Of a stretch of 64,000 nt of DNA, positions 39,131 through 47,559 are shown one piece after another; positions within the stretch are counted from its first letter, which is position 1, and each line of letters opens with the position of its first letter. The position numbers were made by a program, and so were the translations under genes. Location of the stretch: positions 744,001-808,000 of the forward strand of contig NZ_JASZYK010000001.1 in assembly GCF_030317035.1 (NCBI RefSeq), in the 5' to 3' direction. This DNA is from Variovorax sp. J22G73 (lineage in GTDB: Bacteria; Pseudomonadota; Gammaproteobacteria; Burkholderiales; Burkholderiaceae_C). The notes below the pieces were generated by a model. It was not told the origin of the DNA and made no database searches. It was given only the letters and a program-made list of their open reading frames with translations.

Positions 39131-40683
39131 GGCTTGTTGGCTTCGCTCGCGGCCGGCGGCGCGGGCTCTGGCGCTGGCTCGGACGTCGGCGCCTCGTCCT
39201 TCTTGCTGTTGCCGAACGGGTCTTCCATGTTCACGCCGTTGCTGTCGGGCGCGGGCGGAGGCTCGGCGTCGGCGGGCATGTCGAGGTTGACCTTGTCGAT
39301 GTCGACGACCTTTTCCTTCTCGAGAAACACGGTCACGGTCTGCGGGAAGAAGATCACGATGGCCACCAGCAGCAGCTGCATCGCCACCCACGGCACCGCG
39401 CCCAGGTAGATGTCGCGTGACTCCACCTTCTTCGGCAGCGCCCCGTTCTTGAAGAGGGTGTCGGCAATGCCCCGCAAATAGAACAGCGCGAAGCCGAACG
39501 GCGGGTGCATGAACGATGTCTGCATGTTCACGCACAGCAGCACGCCGAACCACACCATGTCGATGCCCAGCTTGTGGGCCACCGGCCCCAGCAGCGGCAG
39601 GATGATGAAGGCGATCTCGAAGAAGTCGAGGAAGAACGCCAGGAAGAACACGAAGATGTTCACCGCGATCAGGAAGCCCACCTGCCCGCCGGGCAGGCCC
39701 GAGAGCATGTGCTCGATCCACTTGGCGCCGTCCACGCCCTGGAACACCAGCGAGAACACGCGCGAGCCGATCAGGATGAACACCACCATCGCCGTGAGGC
39801 GCATGGTGCCTTCCATGGCGTCTTTCATCAGCTGCCAGTTCAGGCGCCGGTGGATCAGCGCGAGGATGAGCGACCCCACCGCGCCCATCGCGCCGGCCTC
39901 GGTCGGCGTGGCGATGGCCTTGTCCATGAAGGGCAGGCCGCCCATGGAGCCCAGCACCGCGAAGATCAGGATGGCCGAGGGAATGATGCCGCGCAGGCAC
40001 TTGCCCCACAGCGCCCAGCCGTGCAGCGTGCGCGCGCTGGCCGGCAGGCCCGGCACGTAGTGCGGGCGAATGCGCCCGACCATGAAGGTGTAGATCGCGA
40101 AGATGATCACCTGCAGGATCGACGGACCCCACGCGCCCTTGTACATCTGGCCCACGTCGGTACCGAGCTGGTCGGCCATGACGATCAGCACCAGCGAGGG
40201 CGGCACCAGCTGCGTGATGGTGCCCGACGCGGCGAGCACGCCGGTCGAGTAGCGCATGTCGTAGCCGTAGCGCATCATGATCGGCAGCGAGATCATGGCC
40301 ATGGCGATCACCTGGCCGGCCACCGTGCCGGTGATGGCCCCGAGGATGAAGCCCACGATGATCACCGAGTAGCCCAGGCCGCCGCGCACGGGGCCGAAGA
40401 GCTGGCCCATGGAGTCGAGCATGTCCTCGGCCAGCCCGCATTTCTCCAGTACGGCTCCCATCAATGTGAAGAACGGAATGGCCAGCAGTGTTTCGTTCGA
40501 CAAAATGCCGAACACGTTCAGCGGCAGGTTGGCCATGAAGCCGGCCGGGAACCAGCCCATCTCGATGGCGAAGAAGCCGCAGATCAGGCCCAGGGCCGAG
40601 AGCGAGAACGCGACCGGAAAGCCGATCAGCATGATCACCACGAGCCCCGCGAACATGATCGGGGCGAAATTTTCCATGTGCAT
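39127..40683 (-). CDS. dctM: TRAP transporter large permease (DctM)
   Basis: A 518-residue inner-membrane protein with about twelve helices. DctM landmarks are present: LAIPFFTLMGAVLEKCGLAE, GAITGTVAGQVIAMAMISLP and the ATPTEAGAMGAVG motif. The last ~60 residues form a charged, Pro/Glu-rich cytoplasmic extension (PAPEPAPPAASEANKP end) beyond the usual length, consistent with the large-permease type of the TakP branch. It forms the Na+-coupled carrier with DctQ, encoded 77 bases upstream. The matching binding protein is encoded convergently. Confidence 0.93.
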   Translation of the reverse strand: MHMENFAPIMFAGLVVIMLIGFPVAFSLSALGLICGFFAIEMGWFPAGFMANLPLNVFGILSNETLLAIPFFTLMGAVLEKCGLAEDMLDSMGQLFGPVRGGLGYSVIIVGFILGAITGTVAGQVIAMAMISLPIMMRYGYDMRYSTGVLAASGTITQLVPPSLVLIVMADQLGTDVGQMYKGAWGPSILQVIIFAIYTFMVGRIRPHYVPGLPASARTLHGWALWGKCLRGIIPSAILIFAVLGSMGGLPFMDKAIATPTEAGAMGAVGSLILALIHRRLNWQLMKDAMEGTMRLTAMVVFILIGSRVFSLVFQGVDGAKWIEHMLSGLPGGQVGFLIAVNIFVFFLAFFLDFFEIAFIILPLLGPVAHKLGIDMVWFGVLLCVNMQTSFMHPPFGFALFYLRGIADTLFKNGALPKKVESRDIYLGAVPWVAMQLLLVAIVIFFPQTVTVFLEKEKVVDIDKVNLDMPADAEPPPAPDSNGVNMEDPFGNSKKDEAPTSEPAPEPAPPAASEANKP

Positions 40684-40760
40684 TGCGACTTACCTGCGGT
40701 GCGAAAGGGGCGGGCCTTGGGGAGCGGAAAACCGGAGAGAGCGGAGCGAGCGAGGCGCGC

Positions 40761-41300
40761 TTACTGCACCGGCTTCTCGTAATGCGTGTCCATGGTGATC
40801 AGGCCGCGCAGGTAGGCGATGCGCTTGATGATTTCCGAAACGCCCTGCAGGAACATCGCCGCGAAGCCCACGGGCATCAGCAGCGCGGCAGGCCAGCGAA
40901 TGAGGCCGCCGATGTTGCCCGACATCTCGCCCGTGACCCACATGTTCCAGAAGAAGGGCCAGGTGAGGTAGGTGAAGAGCCCCATCACCGGCAGCAGGAA
41001 GAAGGTGAGGCCGAACAGGTCGACATACACCGGTCCGTAGCCCTTCAGCTTGCCGTAGATGATGTCCACGCGCACATGCTCGTTGAAGCGAAGCACCACG
41101 GGCGCGCCGAGCATCACGGTGGCGGCGAACAGGTACCACTGGATCTCGAGCCAGGAGTTCTTGCTGAAGTCGAGCCCGTAGCGAATGAGTGCGTTGCCGG
41201 CCGAGATGAGCGATGCGCCGAGGACGGCGTAGCCGGCGATCTTGCCGAGTTTTTCGCTGACCCAGTCCATGCCGGTCGCGAACTTGAGGAATGCAGACAA
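40761..41300 (-). CDS. dctQ: TRAP transporter small permease (DctQ)
   Basis: A 179-residue four-helix inner-membrane protein. The DctQ stretch FSKNSWLEIQWYLFAATVMLG and the NEHVRVDIIYGKLKGYG loop identify the family. The start is placed at TTG 41300 because GGGAGA lies eight bases upstream; the first ATG, at 41270, has no ribosome site and would trim the N terminus. It precedes dctM on the same strand. Small permeases scaffold the large subunit and contact the binding protein. Confidence 0.88.
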   Translation of the reverse strand: MSAFLKFATGMDWVSEKLGKIAGYAVLGASLISAGNALIRYGLDFSKNSWLEIQWYLFAATVMLGAPVVLRFNEHVRVDIIYGKLKGYGPVYVDLFGLTFFLLPVMGLFTYLTWPFFWNMWVTGEMSGNIGGLIRWPAALLMPVGFAAMFLQGVSEIIKRIAYLRGLITMDTHYEKPVQ

Positions 41301-41359
41301 GGGGTGTCTCCCACGAAGCCCAAGGTGAAGCGCCGGCCCCTGGTGGGGGCTGCGCAAAG

Positions 41360-41377
41360 CCGCGGATGTTACCGCGG
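41360..41377. other. Inverted repeat CCGCGG-N6-CCGCGG in the dctQ/senA-like divergent gap
   Basis: CCGCGG occurs at 41360-41365 and 41372-41377 around ATGTTA, midway between two divergent genes. It could be an operator, but in GC-rich DNA such short palindromes also arise by chance. Confidence 0.3.
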
Positions 41378-41473
41378 TGAACCTTTGTATTGCCTTGCTA
41401 CACAGACGGGGTTTACCCGGTAGCCCCGGCCTTTTCGAACCCCCGCACGCGAGCCTCGTCGCCATAATCTCCC

Positions 41474-42775
41474 ATGTCTTCGCGCCTTCCGCCTTCGACG
41501 CCTTCGGGTGCCACGGGCCTGCCCCATTCGATCGATTCCCCCGACATGAGCCGCGCGGGCCGAGAGCTGCTGTCGCTGGCCCTCATCGACGCCCGCAACC
41601 ACACGCTGCACCTGCTGTCGCTCTACGAGCAGGCGCTGGGCGTCGAGGCGCTCTCGGTGCCGCCGGTGCCTGAAGAAGAAGGCGTGGTGCCCCCGGTGTG
41701 GCTGGCCGGGCACATCGGCTGGTTCGCCGAATGGTGGATCGGGCGCAACACGCAGCGCGCCTTCGGTGTCGACTGCCCTGTGCGGCCCACGCGGCTGGCC
41801 GCCATCGACCCCGGCGCCGACGGCTGGTGGAACCCGGCGCAGAGCGCGCCCGGCCACCGCTGGTCGCCCAGCCTGCCCGACCTTGCCCAGACCAAGTCCT
41901 ACCTGCTGGAAACGCTGGAGAGCACGCTGGAGCTGCTCGAGCACGCGGCCGAGACCGACGCCGGCCTGTATTTCTACCGCCTGGCGCTGTTCCATGAAGA
42001 CCTGCGCGGCGAGCAGTTCGTGGTGATGGCGCAGACGCTGGGGCTGCCCCTGGGCATCGAGCAGGCGCCCGTGGCCGTCACGCGCGAACCGCTGCTGCTG
42101 CCCGCCACGCGCTGGGAGCTGGGGCTGCCCGACAGCGGCTTCGCCTTTGCGCAGGAGCGCGCGGCGCATCGGGTGGACGTGCCCGAGTTCGAGATCGACG
42201 CGCAGCCCATCACCTGGAGCCAGTTCATCGAGTTCGTCGACGACGGCGGCTACGACCGCGAGGAGTTGTGGCACGGCCAGGGCTGGCGCTGGCTGGCCGC
42301 GCAGGTCGAGGGGCGGCGCGGGCCGCGGCATGTCGAGCAGATCGGCGTGGCGCGCAACGGCAGCGGCGGCTCGGTGCTGCAGCAGCGCTTCGGCGCGACC
42401 GTGCGCGCGGCCGGCCACCACAGCGCCGTGCACCTCAGCTGGTGGGAGGCCGATGCGTGGGCGCGCTGGGCCGGCCGGCGCATCGCGACCGAGGTCGAAT
42501 GGGAAATTGCCGCGCACACCGCCGCGCGCCGCGGCTTTCGCTGGGCCGACGTGCACGAATGGACGGCCGGCACGCTGCAGCCCTGGCCCGGCTACCGGGC
42601 CGACCCGTGGAGCGCGGGCAGCGAGTTCGATCCGGCGGCGGCGTTCGGCAAGGCGCGCGTGCTGCGCGGTGCGTCTTTCGCGACGCGTGCGCGGCTGCGG
42701 TCGCCCCGGCGCCGCGGCTTCGCGTTGCCGGAGCGGGACGACGGCTTCTTCGGTTTCCGCACCTGCGCGCTCTAG
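41474..42775 (+). CDS. EgtB/SenA-like non-heme iron enzyme (selenoneine or ergothioneine-type synthase)
   Basis: A 433-residue fusion of an N-terminal DinB-like four-helix domain and a C-terminal FGE-sulfatase domain, the architecture of EgtB, OvoA and SenA. The first iron ligand is likely H80 (WLAGHIGWF). At the second site, EgtB's H-x3-H pair appears as H174-E-D-L-R178-G-E, so the third expected histidine is an arginine. The C terminus GASFATRARLRSPRRRGF and FFGFRTCAL fits the EgtB_X/SenA signature that I associate with the senABC locus of Variovorax. Such enzymes join a thiol or selenol donor to hercynine oxidatively. Neither senB nor senC nor egtD is adjacent, so the product is uncertain. 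Confidence 0.7.
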   Translation: MSSRLPPSTPSGATGLPHSIDSPDMSRAGRELLSLALIDARNHTLHLLSLYEQALGVEALSVPPVPEEEGVVPPVWLAGHIGWFAEWWIGRNTQRAFGVDCPVRPTRLAAIDPGADGWWNPAQSAPGHRWSPSLPDLAQTKSYLLETLESTLELLEHAAETDAGLYFYRLALFHEDLRGEQFVVMAQTLGLPLGIEQAPVAVTREPLLLPATRWELGLPDSGFAFAQERAAHRVDVPEFEIDAQPITWSQFIEFVDDGGYDREELWHGQGWRWLAAQVEGRRGPRHVEQIGVARNGSGGSVLQQRFGATVRAAGHHSAVHLSWWEADAWARWAGRRIATEVEWEIAAHTAARRGFRWADVHEWTAGTLQPWPGYRADPWSAGSEFDPAAAFGKARVLRGASFATRARLRSPRRRGFALPERDDGFFGFRTCAL

Positions 42776-42818
42776 CGCAGAGACCAGGGGGCAGGGGGCA
42801 GGGCGGCAGGGCTGAGGC

Positions 42819-44255
42819 TCAGCGCTCGCCGCCTTCAGCGGCAAGCGGCGGCGCCACTTCTTCCAGCGGCTTGCGCTCCGCGTCCGCCGCATAGCGCAAG
42901 GCCAGCAGCCCCGCCACGATGACCAGCACGGCGCCGATGCCGTAGCCCACCATCACCGCGCCGCGGCTGCCGGTTTCTATCAACAGGCCGAACAGCAGCG
43001 GCGCCGCGAAGCCGCCCGCGCCCATGCCCACCGCATAGAAGATGGCGATGGCCATCGCACGCATCTCCAGCGGAAACACCTCGCTCACCGTGAGGTAGGC
43101 CGAGCTGGCCGCCGCCGACGCCAGGAAGAACACCGCCGACCAGCACAGCGCCTGGCTGCGCGCGTCGAGCCAGCCCATCATGAAGGCCCAGCCGGTGATG
43201 GCCAGGCCGATGCCCGCGAGCACATAGGTCAGCGCGATCATCTTGCGCCGGCCCAGGCTGTCGAACAGCGGCCCCAGCAGCAGCGGCCCCAGCACGTTGC
43301 CCAGCGCGAACGGGAAGATATAGAACGCCACGCTGGCCTCGGGCACCGCATAGAAGCGCGTGAGCACCAGCGCGTACGTGAAGAAGATGGCGTTGTAGAA
43401 GAAGGCCTGCGACACCATCAGCGCCAGCGCCACCACGCTGCGCTGCCGGTAGCGGCTGAACAGCACGCGCGCCACCTCGCGCATCGACGGGCTGGTCTGG
43501 CGCGCGTCGGTGTACGTGACATGGCCCTGCGGCGCCGGCAGCGGGCCGTGCTGCGCTTCGACCTCGGCCTCGATCTGCCCGACGATGCGCCTGGCCTCGT
43601 CGGCGCGCCCGTGCGCGATGAGCCAGCGCGGGCTCTCGGGCACGTCGCGCCGCACCAGCAGGATGGCCACCGCCAGCACCCCGCCCAGCGCGAAGCCCGC
43701 GCGCCAGCCCCACACCGGGCCGATGACGCGCGCGTCGAGCAGCACCAGGCTCAGCGCCGCGCCCAGCGCCGCGCCGATCCAGAAGCTGCCGTTGATCGCC
43801 AGGTTCACGCGCCCGCGCACGCGCGCCGGAATCAGCTCGTCGATGGCCGAGTTGATGGCCGCGTATTCGCCGCCGATGCCCAGCCCCGTGACGAAGCGGC
43901 ACAGCGCGAAGAAGGCGAAGTTGGGGGAGAAGGCCGTGGCCAGCGTGCCGATGGTGTAGACCACCAGCGTGACCAGGAACAGCTTCTTGCGGCCGAGCCG
44001 GTCGGTGAGCCGCCCGAAGAGCAGGGCGCCGATGACCGCGCCCGCCACGTACACCGAGCCCGACAGGCCGATCTCGCCGGCCGTGAGCCCGAGCGTGTCG
44101 GGCCGCTCGAGCACGGCGCCGATGGAGCCCACCAGCGTGACCTCCAGGCCGTCGAGCACCCAGGCCACGCCCAGCGCGATCACCACGCGCCAATGCCAGC
44201 GCGACCACGGCAGGCGGTCCAGGCGGGCGGGGATGTCGCTGCGCAGTACCGTCAT
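42819..44255 (-). CDS. MFS transporter (metabolite:H+ symporter type)
   Basis: A 478-residue inner-membrane protein with twelve helices and a short acidic C-terminal tail. The A-motif loop GRLTDRLGRKKLF lies between helices 2 and 3, PESPRWLIAHGRADEA after helix 6, and a second DSLGRRKM in the C half; the PESPRW motif is typical of sugar or aromatic-acid/organic-acid:H+ symporters. A D in helix 1 (VLDGLEVTL) may carry protons. It lies 82 bases after the aminotransferase gene on the same strand, so it may import that enzyme's substrate, an omega-amino acid. Confidence 0.88.
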   Translation of the reverse strand: MTVLRSDIPARLDRLPWSRWHWRVVIALGVAWVLDGLEVTLVGSIGAVLERPDTLGLTAGEIGLSGSVYVAGAVIGALLFGRLTDRLGRKKLFLVTLVVYTIGTLATAFSPNFAFFALCRFVTGLGIGGEYAAINSAIDELIPARVRGRVNLAINGSFWIGAALGAALSLVLLDARVIGPVWGWRAGFALGGVLAVAILLVRRDVPESPRWLIAHGRADEARRIVGQIEAEVEAQHGPLPAPQGHVTYTDARQTSPSMREVARVLFSRYRQRSVVALALMVSQAFFYNAIFFTYALVLTRFYAVPEASVAFYIFPFALGNVLGPLLLGPLFDSLGRRKMIALTYVLAGIGLAITGWAFMMGWLDARSQALCWSAVFFLASAAASSAYLTVSEVFPLEMRAMAIAIFYAVGMGAGGFAAPLLFGLLIETGSRGAVMVGYGIGAVLVIVAGLLALRYAADAERKPLEEVAPPLAAEGGER

Positions 44256-44294
44256 GCCGACGATTATGGGAAGGCGGCCCGTGAGCCACCTGTA

Positions 44295-44323
44295 GGACCG
44301 GGGCTTCGATGAAGCCGCGGTCC
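44295..44323. other. Long stem-loop between the aminotransferase and MFS genes
   Basis: Thirteen bases from 44295 pair with 44311-44323 with one mismatch around a GAT loop. It lies 15 bases after the aminotransferase stop. There is no T-tract, so it may reduce read-through or stabilise the upstream message. Confidence 0.5.
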
Positions 44324-44337
44324 GGGGAACACCAGGG

Positions 44338-45693
44338 TCAGGCCGTCTCGGCCAGCGCGTCGGCCAGCGCGTTCACCATGCGGTCGATCTCTGCCTTCTC
44401 CGAGATGAAGGGCGGGGCCAGCTGGATGGTGTCGCCGCCGTAGCGCACGTAGAAGCCCTTCTTCCAGCAGTTCATCGCGATCTCGTACGGGCGGCGGGCG
44501 GGCTCGCCCGGCAGCGGCGCAATGGTCAGGCCGGCAGCCAGGCCGTAGTTGCGGATGTCCGTCACGTGCTTGCTGCCCTTCAGGCTGTGCACCGCGTTCT
44601 CGAAGTGCGGGGCCAGCGCCTGCACGCGGCCGACCATGTCTTCCTTCTGCAGCACGTCGAGCGCCGCGATGCCGGCGGCGCAGGCCACCGGGTGCGCGCC
44701 GTAGGTGTAGCCGTGCGGAAACTCCAGCATGTAGTCGGCGCCGCCGGCGGCCATGAAGGTGTCGTAGATCTCCTTGCTGGCCACCACCGCGCCCAGCGGC
44801 TGCGCGCCGTTGGTCACCTGCTTGGCGATGTTCATGATGTCGGGCGTCACGCCAAAGGCCTCGGCGCCCGTGAGCGCGCCGCAGCGGCCGAAGCCGGTGA
44901 TGACCTCGTCGAAGATCAGCAGGATGTTGTTGGCCGTGCAGATGTCGCGCAGGCGCTTCAGGTAGCCCTTGGGCGGGATCACCACGCCGGCCGAACCCGA
45001 GAAGGGCTCCACGATGACGGCCGCGATGTTCGACGCGTCGTGCAGCGCAATGAGGTCGAGCAGGCGGTCGGCCAGCTCCGCGCCGTGCTCGGCCATGCCG
45101 CGCGTGAAGGCGTTGGACGCGAGCTGCGTGTGCGGCAGGTGGTCGGCTTCCACGCCCTGGCCGAAGAGCTTGCGGTTGGCGCCGATGCCGCCCACCGAGA
45201 TGCCGCCGTAGTTCACGCCGTGGTAGCCCTTCTCGCGGCCGATCAGGCGGGTCTTGCTGGCCTGGCCCTTGGTGCGCCAATAGGCGCGCGCCATCTTCAG
45301 CGAGGTGTCGGCGGCTTCGGAGCCCGAGCCGGTGAAGAACACGTAGTCCAGCCCGGCGGGCGTGAGTTCCTTGATCTTGTTGGCCAGCTCGAACGAGGCG
45401 GGGTGGCCGAACTGGAAGGCGGGCGAGTAGTCGAGCTTGGCGATCTGGCGGCTCACCGCCTCGGTGATCTCGGGGCGGCCGTGGCCCAGGCCCGAGCACC
45501 ACAGGCCGGAGAGGCCGTCGAAGATCTTGCGCCCGTCCACGTCGGTGAAGTACGCGCCCTTGGCCTCCACGATGATCCGCGGATCGGCCTTGAAGTTGCG
45601 GTTGCCGGTGTAGGGCATCCAGTGCGCGTCGAGCCAGGCGGCGTCGGTGCGCACGGCGGGCGTGGGGTCGATGGCGGGGGCGGCGAGTGTCAT
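44338..45693 (-). CDS. aptA: Beta-alanine:pyruvate (omega-amino acid) aminotransferase
   Basis: A 451-residue class III PLP aminotransferase. The lysine that binds PLP is K291 (NIAKQVTNGA), with the DEVITGFGR cofactor aspartate upstream and GSGSEAADTSLKMARAYWR after the small domain. The wording DAHWMPYTGNRNFKADPR at the N terminus and RGMAEHG/NYGLAAG further on matches the Pseudomonas omega-amino-acid:pyruvate aminotransferase. It converts beta-alanine or other omega-amino acids and pyruvate to malonate semialdehyde and alanine. It is divergent from a LysR regulator and followed by an MFS transporter. A methylmalonate-semialdehyde dehydrogenase, often adjacent, is absent here. Confidence 0.9.
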   Translation of the reverse strand: MTLAAPAIDPTPAVRTDAAWLDAHWMPYTGNRNFKADPRIIVEAKGAYFTDVDGRKIFDGLSGLWCSGLGHGRPEITEAVSRQIAKLDYSPAFQFGHPASFELANKIKELTPAGLDYVFFTGSGSEAADTSLKMARAYWRTKGQASKTRLIGREKGYHGVNYGGISVGGIGANRKLFGQGVEADHLPHTQLASNAFTRGMAEHGAELADRLLDLIALHDASNIAAVIVEPFSGSAGVVIPPKGYLKRLRDICTANNILLIFDEVITGFGRCGALTGAEAFGVTPDIMNIAKQVTNGAQPLGAVVASKEIYDTFMAAGGADYMLEFPHGYTYGAHPVACAAGIAALDVLQKEDMVGRVQALAPHFENAVHSLKGSKHVTDIRNYGLAAGLTIAPLPGEPARRPYEIAMNCWKKGFYVRYGGDTIQLAPPFISEKAEIDRMVNALADALAETA

Positions 45694-45779
45694 GGCGATT
45701 CCCGCGCTGGGCGGGCTCCGAGGGCTGATGGAATGCGCCGATTGTTGGCACACCCTTCAGTGTGGAGAATGGCGCAATA

Positions 45780-45794
45780 TCAATGTTCACTTGA
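45780..45794. promoter_or_regulatory. Putative LysR site TCAA-N7-TTGA between aptA and lysR
   Basis: TCAATGTTCACTTGA has 4-bp inverted arms with a seven-base centre and fits the T-N11-A rule. It sits seven bases before the LysR start, where autoregulation sites are common, in an AT-richer stretch of the 107-base divergent gap. Confidence 0.45.
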
Positions 45795-45800
45795 CACTTC

Positions 45801-46757
45801 ATGCAAGTAAAAGAAAAGCCCCGCAACGGTGCCGCCGGCCCGCGCAACCGCGCCGTTTTGGGGCAGCTCAGCGACATGGACCTGCGCCTGCTCAAGGTGT
45901 TCAAGAGCGTGGTCGATTGCGGCGGCATGGCGGCCGCCGAGCTGGAGCTGAACATCGGCACCTCCACCGTGAGCCGCCACGTGAAGGACCTGGAAACGCG
46001 GCTGGGCCTGGTGCTGTGCCGGCGCGGGCGCGCGGGCTTCGCGCTCACGGCCGAAGGGCAGCGCGTGTATGACGAAACGCTGCGCCTGTTGGCCTCGGTC
46101 GATGCCTTTCGCGGCAGCATCGACGACATCCACAACCGCATGGGCGGGCAGCTGGAGGTGGCGGTGTTCGACAAGACGGCCACCAACCCCAAGGCCCGCA
46201 TCGGCCAGGCGATCGCGCGTTTCACCGAGATGGCGCCCGAGGTGAGCCTGGCGCTGCACGTGGGCTCCATCAACGCCATCGAGCAGGGGGTGCTCGAAGG
46301 CAACTTCCAGATCGGCATCATCCCGGCGCACCGCAGCTCCAAGAGCCTGGTGTACGCCGACCTGTTCGACGAGACCATGCTGCTGTACTGCGGCCAAGGC
46401 CATCCGCTGTTCGATGCCAGCCACGCCAGGCTCACCTGGGCGAAGCTGCGCGAACATCACTTCGCGGGGCTGGGCTACCACTCGCCCAACATGGAGCTGA
46501 GCCACCGCGCCAAGCTGTCGCGCAAGGCCACGGGCTTCGACCAGGAGGCGATCGCCACGCTGATTCTTTCGGGGCGGTTCCTGGGCTTCCTGCCCGACCA
46601 CTATGCGCAGGCATTCGAGCAGCGCGGGCTCATGAAGGCGGTGCTGCCGGCGCGCTTCAACTATGCGTGCCGGTTCGTGAGCCTGCTGCGCAGGTCACCG
46701 AAGCCGTCGCGGGCGGTGTTGGCGTTTCAGGAGTGCCTGGAGAAGGCACATGCGTGA
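45801..46757 (+). CDS. LysR-family transcriptional regulator
   Basis: A 318-residue regulator. A winged helix-turn-helix at about residues 27-86 (FKSVVDCGGMAAAELELNIG then TSTVSRHVKDLETRLG) is followed by a linker helix and a LysR substrate-binding domain. An N-terminal basic tail of about 22 residues precedes the HTH. It is divergent from the beta-alanine:pyruvate aminotransferase gene, which it probably activates in response to an omega-amino acid. The final eight bases overlap the start of the next gene. Confidence 0.9.
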   Translation: MQVKEKPRNGAAGPRNRAVLGQLSDMDLRLLKVFKSVVDCGGMAAAELELNIGTSTVSRHVKDLETRLGLVLCRRGRAGFALTAEGQRVYDETLRLLASVDAFRGSIDDIHNRMGGQLEVAVFDKTATNPKARIGQAIARFTEMAPEVSLALHVGSINAIEQGVLEGNFQIGIIPAHRSSKSLVYADLFDETMLLYCGQGHPLFDASHARLTWAKLREHHFAGLGYHSPNMELSHRAKLSRKATGFDQEAIATLILSGRFLGFLPDHYAQAFEQRGLMKAVLPARFNYACRFVSLLRRSPKPSRAVLAFQECLEKAHA

Positions 46758-47493
46758 ATTCCGGGTGACCGCTGTCTTGCTGGGCCTGATGTTGGCCCTC
46801 GGTGGGGTCTGGTCGTATCGGGTCAAGATCGTCGAGGCCATCAAGGTCGAAACCTGTGGCAAGCCGTGCCCTCCACTGGCGCCGGAGCAGTTGCGGTTGC
46901 AGGTCATCAAGGCTTACCTGCACCGCCAGCTTGCTTCCAATATCCAACGGTACGACGCGCACGGCAAGCATCAACTCGCACTACTGCCGCTCGACGTGAC
47001 CCGACAGGACGTGGCGCGCAGCATCTCCGATTCGACCTTGATCGCCCTGTTGACCACCAACGCAACCGTCCTCGGCAACCACGCACAGATCGACGCGCTG
47101 GGCGTCGACTCACTGGCGCAGGACCCTTCGATTGCGATCTATTCCTTGTCCCACCGGGAGGTGGGCATCATCCCGACCAGCAGTCTCCGGCAGGCCACCG
47201 CGGCCGAGGTCGACGGCTACTTCCAGGGCCAGGGCCGAACCGGTGGCGTGCCCGCCTTCAGTTCATGGGAAAGATGGACGGGCTACGGGCAGCATTTTTT
47301 CTGGATCACCTATTGGCCTGCGGACCTGGCCTGCTGCGATGGCCGCGGCGATCACGGCGGAATCAGCCTCTACCAGAGGACAAGGAACAGCCTGCTGGCC
47401 ATCGAATCCGTACGACCCCGACTCATGGGCGTGTCCGACCGCGGCGAGCTTCATCTCAGGGATGAAGACGGCAAAGAGCTGCTCTATTATTAG
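46750..47493 (+). CDS. Unrecognised membrane-anchored protein
   Basis: A 247-residue protein with one N-terminal hydrophobic helix (about residues 7-23) and the rest predicted periplasmic. Two cysteines close together (C36, C40) follow the anchor and another pair (CC) lies near residue 196, allowing disulfides. I recognise no domain. Codon use is less GC-biased than in neighbouring genes, suggesting recent acquisition. Its ATG overlaps the lysR end by eight bases, so coupling with the regulator is possible. The FadR-type gene is convergent 66 bases on. The product may be a genuine but family-less protein. Confidence 0.6.
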   Translation: MREFRVTAVLLGLMLALGGVWSYRVKIVEAIKVETCGKPCPPLAPEQLRLQVIKAYLHRQLASNIQRYDAHGKHQLALLPLDVTRQDVARSISDSTLIALLTTNATVLGNHAQIDALGVDSLAQDPSIAIYSLSHREVGIIPTSSLRQATAAEVDGYFQGQGRTGGVPAFSSWERWTGYGQHFFWITYWPADLACCDGRGDHGGISLYQRTRNSLLAIESVRPRLMGVSDRGELHLRDEDGKELLYY

Positions 47494-47559
47494 GGATATC
47501 TGCATCGATCGCCGCGATGCGCCCGATCGGCCATCTGCGGCCGTTCAGGCTCGATCCGG

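Noticed and set aside
45791..45796. TTGACA as a -35 box for the LysR gene
   Set aside because: It lies only four bases before the start codon, so it cannot be the -35 of that gene; the surrounding palindrome is better read as a LysR site.
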